Positions 9,151 through 18,000 of a stretch of 64,000 nt of DNA are shown here, piece by piece. The DNA is from Spirochaetales bacterium (GTDB taxonomy: Bacteria > Spirochaetota > Spirochaetia > CADAEX01), in the NCBI GenBank assembly GCA_024233785.1, contig JACKPD010000003.1:1-64000 (forward strand), given 5' to 3'. How positions within the stretch are numbered: the first letter of the stretch is position 1; each line of letters opens with the position of its first letter. The position numbers and the translations under genes were made by a program. A model generated the notes under the pieces. It was not told the origin of the DNA, ran no database searches, and was given only the letters and a program-made list of their open reading frames with translations.

Positions 9151-10419
9151 CTAAAACTTTACGCTCACTCCACCGCCGGCGAGAAAACCGGCAATATCAG
9201 TGAGTTCTTTAACATCACCCGAATACCAGTATGAATATCCGGCTTCCGCGAAAAGCGAGAAACGGTTCCCGAATCTTCTCTCTGCTGAGGCCTTTACTGT
9301 TCCTCCTTTATACTGCCACCCCCTGTATACAGTGCTGTATAGGTCTGAATCCGAAACATACCCCGCACCTGCTGTTATCAGGGAAGACAGGGTCATTGAC
9401 CCTATATGCCTTACAATTTTAAACCCGCCATAGGGGATAAGCATATCAATAAAGGCCTCATTTATATTTTTTATGCTGAAATATTCAAATCCGGCAAGAG
9501 GATGAAAAACATAGAGGCCGCCCCACCATACCAGGCTGAAGCCTGTTGTGATACCTGAAAATTCTTCACCTGAAAAATAATCAGTATAGCCGTTTACTGC
9601 AAAACCGGTAAAATCATCCAGCCGGAGAGAATCTCCTGCTTTAGGATATTTTTTTACCTTGAGTATGCGGGCATATGAAATATCTCCATCAGCTTTCTCT
9701 ACAACAAAATCGCCTGTAATTTTTCCACTATTCCAGGGATCAAACGAATGAAGGAAATCCCCTTTCCGGAGCCCCCCCTTTTTTCCTGAATTTATTATAA
9801 CCGCACCCTGGTATATATCTATAACCCTGAAACTGTCAGACCACTGTTCAAACCCGATAAGGAGAAATTCAAACTGGTCAACTATTCCTTCAAGACTCTT
9901 CTGCATGGCAACGGCGGAATTTTCTCCTGAGCCTATATGCTTCAGATAGAAAACCTCAGAGGCTCTCCCGTCAGATTCAGTATTCAAGTCAGCGTCTGCT
10001 TCCGGGTTTACTTCAGCCTCCGTATTTACTTCAGCCACCACTTCTGTATCTGAATTATTGAGGATTGTAAGAGCTACCTGGCAATCGAAAAAATACCCGC
10101 TAATTTCAGATTCAACCTGCTTAAAAACAGTTATAACAGGAAAAAGTGAATAATTCTCATATGCATTCTCTTCACGTTTCCCATCTTCCCGGGAAGATTC
10201 TGAAACAACAAAAAGACCGGAAGAGGTCAGTATTTTTATAAACTGGTTATCAAGATATGATGTGACCTCATTTTTTTTATCAGCCGGCAGGGCATCTGAA
10301 AGTGATTCATCCCAGGTTAATCCCCGGTATCCGATATTGAATTCAGCAGTTTCCGTTGCGGAAGAAGCTGCAATCACTGCAAAAAACAGAATTGCGGAGA
10401 CAGATATTTTTTTTATCAT
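9151..10419 (-). CDS. Exported protein, FlgT-like C-domain plus beta-barrel-like end
   Basis: 422 residues. The signal peptide is clear (MIKKISVSAILFFAVIAASSA). The N-terminal half resembles TolB/FlgO-type folds (DNQFIKILTSSGLFVVSE). Residues about 205-265 (VIINSGKKGGLRKGDFLHSF) resemble the FlgT C-terminal SH3-like domain. The last about 150 residues are alternating, Gly/aromatic-rich strands ending in VKF, which suggests a small outer-membrane barrel. It follows the large lipoprotein gene by 18 bases. No specific function is recognised; the same general layout recurs at 28.8 and 46.9 kb. Confidence 0.7.
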   Translation of the reverse strand: MIKKISVSAILFFAVIAASSATETAEFNIGYRGLTWDESLSDALPADKKNEVTSYLDNQFIKILTSSGLFVVSESSREDGKREENAYENYSLFPVITVFKQVESEISGYFFDCQVALTILNNSDTEVVAEVNTEAEVNPEADADLNTESDGRASEVFYLKHIGSGENSAVAMQKSLEGIVDQFEFLLIGFEQWSDSFRVIDIYQGAVIINSGKKGGLRKGDFLHSFDPWNSGKITGDFVVEKADGDISYARILKVKKYPKAGDSLRLDDFTGFAVNGYTDYFSGEEFSGITTGFSLVWWGGLYVFHPLAGFEYFSIKNINEAFIDMLIPYGGFKIVRHIGSMTLSSLITAGAGYVSDSDLYSTVYRGWQYKGGTVKASAERRFGNRFSLFAEAGYSYWYSGDVKELTDIAGFLAGGGVSVKF

Positions 10420-10437
10420 GGTTATATCCGGATTTTA

Positions 10438-12219
10438 TCAGTTTTTCTCAAGTTTTAATCCGTTTCCGGAATCAGAAGGTACTCTTGCTGCAAGTATATC
10501 ATCAGCAAAACAGGATTTATTTGAGTTCCGGTTTTCAAGGTAGAGGTTATACCTCTCTTCAGGATTTGCCTCAAATATCAGACTTTCACCCGTGTTGTCA
10601 AAATCCCCTGTTGCGGCAGTTTTTCCTCCGCTGTCTTTTACAATGAGCGTACAGTTTCCCGATACAGCTATTTCCACATTTTCCGGCAACTGAAGCTGAT
10701 CGCCGACGCGGAGCATTTCACCCGGATCGAGAATCACACTGCCTCCCTTAAGCTCGGGAGTTCCGGAAACAGCTATATTATTTACATTAAAGCTATTATC
10801 AAAACCTTCAGCAAAAATCAGGTCGTTGCCGAATTTTTCCAGATTATAATTTCTAAAAGCTTCAGGATCTACTGAAGATTTTCCGTCTGATGTTCTTGTA
10901 AATACCCCTGCCTCATCAATGAGAAGAGGGTATATACTGCTGCCAATAACAGCGCTTCCCTTTGTATTCTCAAGTTCAGGCCGGAACGGGGCTTTATCCT
11001 TTTGTACAGTCCTGCCGTTTATCATCCAGACAATCAGGCTTGAGCCGTTATCAGGATAAACCGATATATTAAGGTTTATGATATTTCCTGCGGCGGATAT
11101 TGAATCATATGCCCTGCTTATAAACCTCTGGCCTCCCGAAACAAGCTCAAGGTAATACTCACCCCTTCCGGAGAACCCCGAGACAAGGCTGAATATGCCG
11201 TCTTCAGAAAAAGCTGTAAAAAGAGGTACCGTCCCCTGTTTTTCCGAAAAAGCTGCGGAGTAATCAGGCAAAAATCTGAATTTTATTGAGAAAGGCTGCA
11301 TTTCTCCCTGTTTGGAAAAAGGAACAGACAAAGAAGGGATAGATATGGAATCATTATTTTTAAAATAGTAACCATATATACCGCTCCGGAAATCCAGCGC
11401 CGGAGATCCTGTAATTATACCGGCTGCCCCTTTTAGCGGATTATAACCGGAATCAGTTATTTCTCCCCTGAAATGGAAGAGTGTGCTGTATGAACTTTCC
11501 GGAGTAAATTCATTGGATCTCTTTCTGTTTGATTCAGAAACAAAAATAATGGATTCATTAAAAAACGGTGATATAAAATTATCAAAAACAGCTTTGGAGG
11601 GTTCAAACGGAAACATTTCCACCCTTACAGGGAATGCGCCTTCATTGGCGGTTGTTTTCCAGCTGTATTTATTTCCCCCCGCGGAGAACAGCCCCTCATG
11701 TACAATTTTTCCGTTTATCTCCCATCTGTAATACGGGTCACGGCCTTCCGGGTATACGGAATCAGCAATCAGCAGGACATTTTCTCCGGGAGCCGGATCA
11801 GGAGGATAGGAAAGCATTGTTTTTACAGCGTAATAACCGGTTTCGCTGAAAAAATCCGTCACACTGCTGAAAACAGCAGTATCGCCTTTTAGAAGTTCAA
11901 ATTTTATATGATAAAGCCCTTTTTCCAGATTCTCCGGCAGATCTATCTCTTTTTTCCTGTTGTTGCCTATCGTATTTTTACTTATTTTATTTGCGGCAAG
12001 TTCTTTTCCCCCGTCATCATAAAGAGAGATTTTAAGGTAGTCAAAATCACTTAAAGATTCATCATATACAAGAGTAACAGGGAGAGCTGAGCCTGATTCA
12101 AGGATTGAACCGTTTTTAATTGTATAGACAGTTGCAGCCGCATCCGATTCATTTGATCCGATCGGATTTGTACAGGCAATGAGGAAAATTGATAATACTG
12201 CCAGAATGAAATGTTTCAG
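10438..12219 (-). CDS. Large lipoprotein with LamG-like domain; apparent CTG start
   Basis: The frame is open upstream of the first conventional codon (GTG at 11862) for another 119 codons. It reaches a textbook lipoprotein signal (KHFILAVLSIFLIAC, Cys 16) whose only well-placed initiator is CTG at 12219, with GAGGT 7 bases before it. The full protein would be 593 residues, exported and lipidated at Cys 16. Middle parts (roughly residues 260-440) look like a concanavalin/LamG beta-sandwich (FSIKFRFLPDYS, IVWMINGRTVQ). Role unknown, probably surface binding. It lies between pepT and the FlgT-like gene. Annotation from 11862 would lose the signal peptide. Confidence 0.75.
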   Translation of the reverse strand: MKHFILAVLSIFLIACTNPIGSNESDAAATVYTIKNGSILESGSALPVTLVYDESLSDFDYLKISLYDDGGKELAANKISKNTIGNNRKKEIDLPENLEKGLYHIKFELLKGDTAVFSSVTDFFSETGYYAVKTMLSYPPDPAPGENVLLIADSVYPEGRDPYYRWEINGKIVHEGLFSAGGNKYSWKTTANEGAFPVRVEMFPFEPSKAVFDNFISPFFNESIIFVSESNRKRSNEFTPESSYSTLFHFRGEITDSGYNPLKGAAGIITGSPALDFRSGIYGYYFKNNDSISIPSLSVPFSKQGEMQPFSIKFRFLPDYSAAFSEKQGTVPLFTAFSEDGIFSLVSGFSGRGEYYLELVSGGQRFISRAYDSISAAGNIINLNISVYPDNGSSLIVWMINGRTVQKDKAPFRPELENTKGSAVIGSSIYPLLIDEAGVFTRTSDGKSSVDPEAFRNYNLEKFGNDLIFAEGFDNSFNVNNIAVSGTPELKGGSVILDPGEMLRVGDQLQLPENVEIAVSGNCTLIVKDSGGKTAATGDFDNTGESLIFEANPEERYNLYLENRNSNKSCFADDILAARVPSDSGNGLKLEKN

Positions 12220-12272
12220 ATAGAATACCTCAATATATATTTTAATATATTATGGCTCTTTTTTCAAACATT

Positions 12273-13526
12273 TTATCTATCGGAGGCCCACAGGTCTGCA
12301 AGGGCAACTATGGTTGAACAGGCCTTAACCATTGATGAAAGGACGGCCCATTCCTCCCTGCTGTGGTAATTATGCCCGCCTGTAAAAATATTAGGGCAAG
12401 GTATCCCCATCTCACTTAAGCGCGCACCGTCTGTGCCTCCCCTTATTATCTTTTCAGCCGGCTGTGCTCCTGATTTTCCGACAGCTTCAAAAAGCAGCTT
12501 TAATCCCCTGCTCTCTTTTCCTATGAAATCAATCATATTGCTGTACTGTTTGGTAAATACAGTTTCCACTTTGCTTCCGGGATAGAGGTTCTCCAGCGCT
12601 TTTGCCGTCTCTTCTACAGCTTTAATCCGGTTTTCCATGCTCTTTCCGTCAAAATCCCTTAAAAGGAGCTCAACTGAAGCCTTTTCAAGTGTCCCGGATA
12701 TGCTGTGGGGACAGTAATATCCAAATCTCCCGTCCGTAGATTCAGGACTTTCTGATGACGGGAGCATTGAAACAAATTCTGATGCAATTTTAACCGCGTT
12801 TACCAGCTTTCCCCTTGCCGACCCGAGATGTATGACGCGTCCCTTTATTTTTACATTTACAGCCCAGGCGTTAAAACATTCAGTTTCAATATTCCCCTCG
12901 CCGTCACCGTCAAGAGTATAGCAGAAAACCGACTTTACCTTTTCAAGGGGGAATTTAGACATGCCGCGGCCTATTTCCTCATCCGGGGTAAAAAATATTT
13001 CAACCGGGCCGTGTTTTATCTCTTTATGTCTGACAAGAAAATCTGCGGCTGTCATAATTTCCGCGACACCAGCCTTATCGTCCGCCCCGAGAAGAGTGGT
13101 TCCATCCGAAGTAATTATCGTCTCTCCCCTGTACTTTAAAAGAGAGGGAAAATCGCCGGGATCAAGCCTTGCCCCCTTAAGCTCTATAGGCCCGCCGCTG
13201 TAACTACGGTGCACAAGGGGTTTTACATTTTTTCCCGATACATCTGAAGCAGTGTCTGCATGGGCAAGAAATCCTATAACAGGGACATTTCCGTATCCCG
13301 GAGAGGGCGGGAGAAGCGCTCTTATATATCCGTTCCCGTCAAGCTCAACTTCGGAAAGCCCGGTTTCTATGAGCTCTTTTTCAAGAAGCTTAAGAAGGTC
13401 CCACTGGCACGCTGTTGACGGGGTTGATGAAGATTCTGATGAAGATGTGGTTTCTATCCTCACATATCTTAAAAATCTTTCAAGAAGTTTTTCTTCTTCG
13501 TTTTTTATTCCGTATATATCCTGCAT
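12273..13526 (-). CDS. pepT: Peptidase T (tripeptide aminopeptidase)
   Basis: 417-residue M20B zinc metallopeptidase that removes the N-terminal residue from tripeptides in the cytoplasm. Metal ligands and catalytic residues are visible in FLAHADTAS (about 87-95), GADDKAG (about 146) and TPDEEIGRG (about 177). Late ligands are visible in GGHNYHSREEW. It follows gltD by 31 bases but has its own promoter overlapping the gltD stop. It has no Shine-Dalgarno, and the ATG sits 6 bases after the -10 box. Confidence 0.95.
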   Translation of the reverse strand: MQDIYGIKNEEEKLLERFLRYVRIETTSSSESSSTPSTACQWDLLKLLEKELIETGLSEVELDGNGYIRALLPPSPGYGNVPVIGFLAHADTASDVSGKNVKPLVHRSYSGGPIELKGARLDPGDFPSLLKYRGETIITSDGTTLLGADDKAGVAEIMTAADFLVRHKEIKHGPVEIFFTPDEEIGRGMSKFPLEKVKSVFCYTLDGDGEGNIETECFNAWAVNVKIKGRVIHLGSARGKLVNAVKIASEFVSMLPSSESPESTDGRFGYYCPHSISGTLEKASVELLLRDFDGKSMENRIKAVEETAKALENLYPGSKVETVFTKQYSNMIDFIGKESRGLKLLFEAVGKSGAQPAEKIIRGGTDGARLSEMGIPCPNIFTGGHNYHSREEWAVLSSMVKACSTIVALADLWASDR

Positions 13527-13532
13527 TTCAAT

Positions 13533-13561
13533 AATATATACCCCGCAGCCGGGTTAGTCAA
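13533..13561 (-). promoter_or_regulatory. pepT promoter, leaderless layout
   Basis: On the minus strand TTGACT (13561-13556), a 17-base spacer and TATATT (13538-13533) are followed by six bases and then the pepT ATG at 13526. The -35 box overlaps the gltD stop codon. Transcription would be expected to start at or within a base of the ATG. Confidence 0.65.
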
Positions 13562-15039
13562 AGATAATGATTGTTATCAGAAACTTCGTGTCCTGACAGA
13601 TCTTTATATTTCGCTATGATGGAAGACGCCGCATCCCTTCCGCTCTTTATCGCCTTTACAATAAGCGAAGCTCCGGCGGAACAGTCCCCGGCAGCGTATA
13701 TTCCTTCAACTTCTGTCATATTATTTTCATCTTTTTTTATATTACCGGCCCTGTCAAATGTAACTCCCAGTTTAGAAAGAAGGCGGCTGTGTTCCGTATG
13801 GATAAAACCCGCTGCAATTATGACAAGGTCTGCGTCAACTTCAAACTCACTGCCAGCTACAGGACTGTAGCTGTGCCGCCCGGATACCGGGTCATAGTTC
13901 CAGCTTACCTTCCGGCAGTATGCTTTTTCTACATAGACATCCTTGCCTGTAAACTGATAAACCTCCGTAGCCCAGTACCGCCGGCCGCCCTCTTCATGGG
14001 AAGTGGAATTTCTCATTATCCTCGGATAATCGGGCCACGAAGGATTGCCTGCGCCGATATGGGTTTCCGGCTCCATCATTATTTCAAACTGGCAGATCTG
14101 TTTAGCCCCCTGTCTCACGGCAGTCCCGACACAATCAGCGCCTGTATCTCCGCCGCCTATAACGATAACATTTTTACCTTCCGCGTTTATGCGCTTTTGC
14201 CCGGCTGCACCCTCCCCGGCAGACTCTCCTGAAAGAAATCTCTCGGATGATGAAAGATAATCAAGCGCGTATACAATATTTTCATAACCTGAACCTATTG
14301 CCCTGATTTCTCTCGGTTTACCCGCGCCTGATGCAAGTACAATAATATTATAAAAACGGCGAAGGTATTCAGCGGAAATATCATCTCCTATAACAACTTC
14401 GTTACGGAAGACCACCCCCTCCTCCTCAAGCTGCTCAAGACGCCTGTCAAGAACCCACTTTTCGAGTTTGAAAGAAGGAATACCGTAGCGAAGCAGCCCG
14501 CCCGGTTTTTTATCTTTTTCAAAAACAGTCACACTGAAACCGGCCCTCCTTAACTGCTGGGCCGCGGCAAGTCCTGCCGGCCCGGATCCTATTACCGCGG
14601 CCTTGATTCCGTTTTCAGAGGCAGGCGGCAAAGGCTTTACCCAGCCGTTTTTAAAAGCTGCTTCAGCAAGACTGTATTCAATACATTTTACTGAAACAGA
14701 ATAGTCATTTACAGACAGGGAACATGAAGCTTCACAAAGCGCGGGGCATAACCTTCCTGTAATTTCGGGAAAATTTCCTGTTGATTCAAGGCGGAGGTAC
14801 GCTTCATGATAATCCCCGTTCCATATATTTTCATTTATTTCCGGGATCAGCGTACCAAGCGGGCATCCCAGGGCATGGCAGTAAGGAATTCCGCAATCCA
14901 TGCACCTGCCGCACTCTGTCTGTATTTTTTTAAGGTCAGGATTATTTGTAAATTCCCTGTAATGGGTCACCCTTTCCTGTACAGGCTGATAAGCCGGATA
15001 TATTTTACTGAATTCAAGAAATCCCTTATTCTTTCCCAT
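13558..15039 (-). CDS. gltD: Glutamate synthase small (beta) subunit
   Basis: 493 residues. Passes electrons from NAD(P)H through FAD and Fe-S centres to the large subunit for glutamate formation from glutamine and 2-oxoglutarate. N-terminal cysteines (CGRCMDCGIPYCH) fit the Fe-S ligands. The FAD motif is GSGPAGLAAAQ (about 151) and the NAD(P)H motif is VIGGGDTGADC (about 294). The ATG at 15039 is preferred over the upstream TTG because AAGGAG lies 7 bases before it. It overlaps the gltB end by 14 bases, so the two subunits are coupled. Confidence 0.95.
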   Translation of the reverse strand: MGKNKGFLEFSKIYPAYQPVQERVTHYREFTNNPDLKKIQTECGRCMDCGIPYCHALGCPLGTLIPEINENIWNGDYHEAYLRLESTGNFPEITGRLCPALCEASCSLSVNDYSVSVKCIEYSLAEAAFKNGWVKPLPPASENGIKAAVIGSGPAGLAAAQQLRRAGFSVTVFEKDKKPGGLLRYGIPSFKLEKWVLDRRLEQLEEEGVVFRNEVVIGDDISAEYLRRFYNIIVLASGAGKPREIRAIGSGYENIVYALDYLSSSERFLSGESAGEGAAGQKRINAEGKNVIVIGGGDTGADCVGTAVRQGAKQICQFEIMMEPETHIGAGNPSWPDYPRIMRNSTSHEEGGRRYWATEVYQFTGKDVYVEKAYCRKVSWNYDPVSGRHSYSPVAGSEFEVDADLVIIAAGFIHTEHSRLLSKLGVTFDRAGNIKKDENNMTEVEGIYAAGDCSAGASLIVKAIKSGRDAASSIIAKYKDLSGHEVSDNNHYL

Positions 15040-18000
15040 TGCCAAGCTCCTTTTCTTCCTGTTCCCATAACGGTCTCATTATACTGCCGTATTCAAAGGG
15101 TATTACTTTTACAAATAGAGGCCACATTTCCTCCCAGTGAAACAGTATGTTTCTCCCCAATTCGCTGCCTGTATAGTCAGCATGCTTCGAAATAATTGCT
15201 TTCAGTTCCTTTTTGTCCCGTTCAAGGGACACAGGTTCAATATCAACCATCTCCAGGTTGCACCTTGTATCAAAAAGCTGGTCCTCATCAAGCACATAGG
15301 CTGTTCCGCCGCTCATTCCAGCGGCGAAATTGATCCCTGTTCTCCCCAGAATAACAGCTGTTCCCCCTGTCATGTATTCACAGCCGTGGTCCCCCGTCCC
15401 CTCAGCAACTGCCAAAGCCCCGCTGTTTCTCACACAAAACCTCTCGCCCGCCATTCCGGAAAAGAACGCGCTTCCGGAGGTGGCCCCGTAAAGGGCCGCG
15501 TTGCCGGCAATAACATTTTTACCCGCGCGGAACCTGAGGCTGTCCGGAGGGAAAGCAGCTATAATTCCGCCTGAAAGTCCTTTCCCGGGATAATCGTTAA
15601 GCGAACCTTTAATAAAAAAGGTAATTCCCCCGGCAAGGAAGGCCCCGAAACTCTGCCCGGCGTTTCCCCTGAATCGCGCTGTTACCATACCGTCTTCCAT
15701 GCCGCGGGGGCCGAATTTACCCGACACATGCCATGAAAGTCTTGCCCCGGATGATCTGTTTATGTTTGAAATATCAGAACTGAAAACCGCTTTTTCACCC
15801 GCAGAAATTTTCGCAAGAACAGATTCAATGAGCGCGTCTTCGACAGGGTCGTGAAAATCAGTTTTTTCCCTTTTAAAATTTCCGGATAAAGAAGATTTTC
15901 TCATTTCATCAGGAACCGGTTCAAAAGATACCAGGCGTGAAAGGTCAATTTTTCTCTCATTGATAAGAGGGTTATCATCATCGATTTCAAGCATATCTGA
16001 TCTGCCTGTCATCTCATCAAGGCTCCTGAAGCCGAGATTTGCCATTATCTCTCTTAAATGCCGTGCCGTAAAAATCATGAAATTCATTAAATGTTCAGGC
16101 TTTCCGGCAAACCTCTTCCTGAGTTCTTCATCCTGTGTCGCAATGCCGACAGGACAGCTGTTTTTATGGCATTTTCTCATCATTATGCATCCGAGGCAGA
16201 CAAGTGAGACAGTCCCGAACCCGAATTCCTCAGCGCCGAGCAGTGAAGCAATTGCTATATCCCGCCCTGTCCTGAGCTGTCCGTCCGTCTGGATTCTTAT
16301 CTTGTTCCTGAGACTGTTTTTTACAAGTGTCTGCTGAGTTTCGGCAAGGCCCAGTTCCCACGGCAGCCCTGCATATTTAACAGATGAGACAGGGGCCGCG
16401 CCTGTTCCGCCGTCATGTCCGCTGATAAGGACCATATCCGCTCCCGCCTTGGCAACGCCTGATGCGATTGTTCCAACTCCCGCTTCCGATACAAGCTTTA
16501 CTGAAATACGCGCCTCCGGATTGGCGTTTTTAAGATCATAGATGAGCTGGGAAAGATCTTCTATTGAATAGATATCGTGGTGAGGGGGAGGTGAAATAAG
16601 TGTAACACCGGGAGTTGAATACCTGACAGAAGCAATAAGTTCATTCACCTTGTAGCCCGGCAGCTGCCCCCCCTCTCCGGGTTTTGCCCCCTGCGCAATC
16701 TTTATCTGAAGTTCTTCTGCGTTTGCTATATAATGGCTTGTAACACCGAACCTCGCCGAAGCTATCTGCCTTATTTTTCCCGCATCGGATACAGGCCCTG
16801 AAGCACCGCCGCCATCTTTTACTGATACCCTTGACTCCTCTTCTCCCCCTTCACCCGAGTTGCTGGAAGAGCCCAGAGCGTTCATGGCCGCGGCCAGTGT
16901 ATGATGCGCCTCAGCGCTTAAGGAACCAAGTGACATGGCAGAGGAGACAAACCTCTTTACTATTGAATCTTCCCGCTCAACCTCGTCAACTGGGACAGGG
17001 TCCCCTTTTTTAAATCTGAAAAGCGATCTGAGCGTTGTGTTTCTGCTGCTCTTATTATCAATTTCCTCTGTATATTTTTTATAAAGTTCATAATCGCCGC
17101 TCCGGACAGAACGCTGAAGATATACTACAGCCTCGGGCGACATCAGGTGCTGTTCCCCTCCCCTTCTGTAGTGGAGCGTCCCGGCGCTTTCAGGAAAATC
17201 AGCCGCCCTTCTGCCGGCGGCGTTCCGGACCGCCTGTGAGTATCTTTCTGCGGTAGAGGACGCAATCTCATCAAGACCTATACCGCCTATCCTGGATACA
17301 ATCCCCGGGAAAAACCGGCTGATAAAATCAGATGAAAGCCCTACCGCCTCAAGAGTCTTTGCCCCGCGGTAGCTTCTTATAGTCGATATCCCCATTTTCG
17401 ACATAATCTTCAACAGGCCCTGCTTTATTGCTTCTATATAGTTTTCAAATGCCGTGTCAAGCTTGATATCATCCTCAATCTTTCCGTTGTCCTTCATATA
17501 ACTGATAAGCTCAAATGCAAGATAGGGATTTACCGCGCTTGCGCCTGCATTGATAAGCGCTGCGAAGTGCATTACCTCCCTCGCTTCACCAGTTTCCACT
17601 ATCAGCCCCGCAAGCTGTCTTTTCTTTTTTGAGGCAAGGTAATTGTGCACTGCCGAAACAGCAAGCAGCGCCGGGATAGGTATCTGACCTTTTTCAAGAT
17701 TTTTATCGCTGAGAACAACAAAAGTAGCTCCCATATCAATTTTTTCTTCTGTCCTCAGGCACAGACTTGAAAGCGCCTCGTCAAGCTGCTCCGCGCATTT
17801 ATCTGTACAGTAATAAAACATTTTAAGGACTTCCGTCCGCTGCCCTTCAAGATCAATCTCGATAAGTTTTGCAATATCATCGTTTGTAAGGACAGGATGG
17901 TTAAGCTTGATCTGCCTGCAGTGAAGCGGTGTCTCCTCAAGCAGGTTTCTCTCCCTGCCTATAAAACTCATCAGCGACATTACAATCTTCTCCCTGAGCG

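Noticed and set aside
11862..12219. Possible frameshift or truncation at the 5' end of the lipoprotein gene
   Set aside because: The same frame continues without any stop to a proper lipoprotein signal, so no frameshift is needed; only the start codon is unusual.
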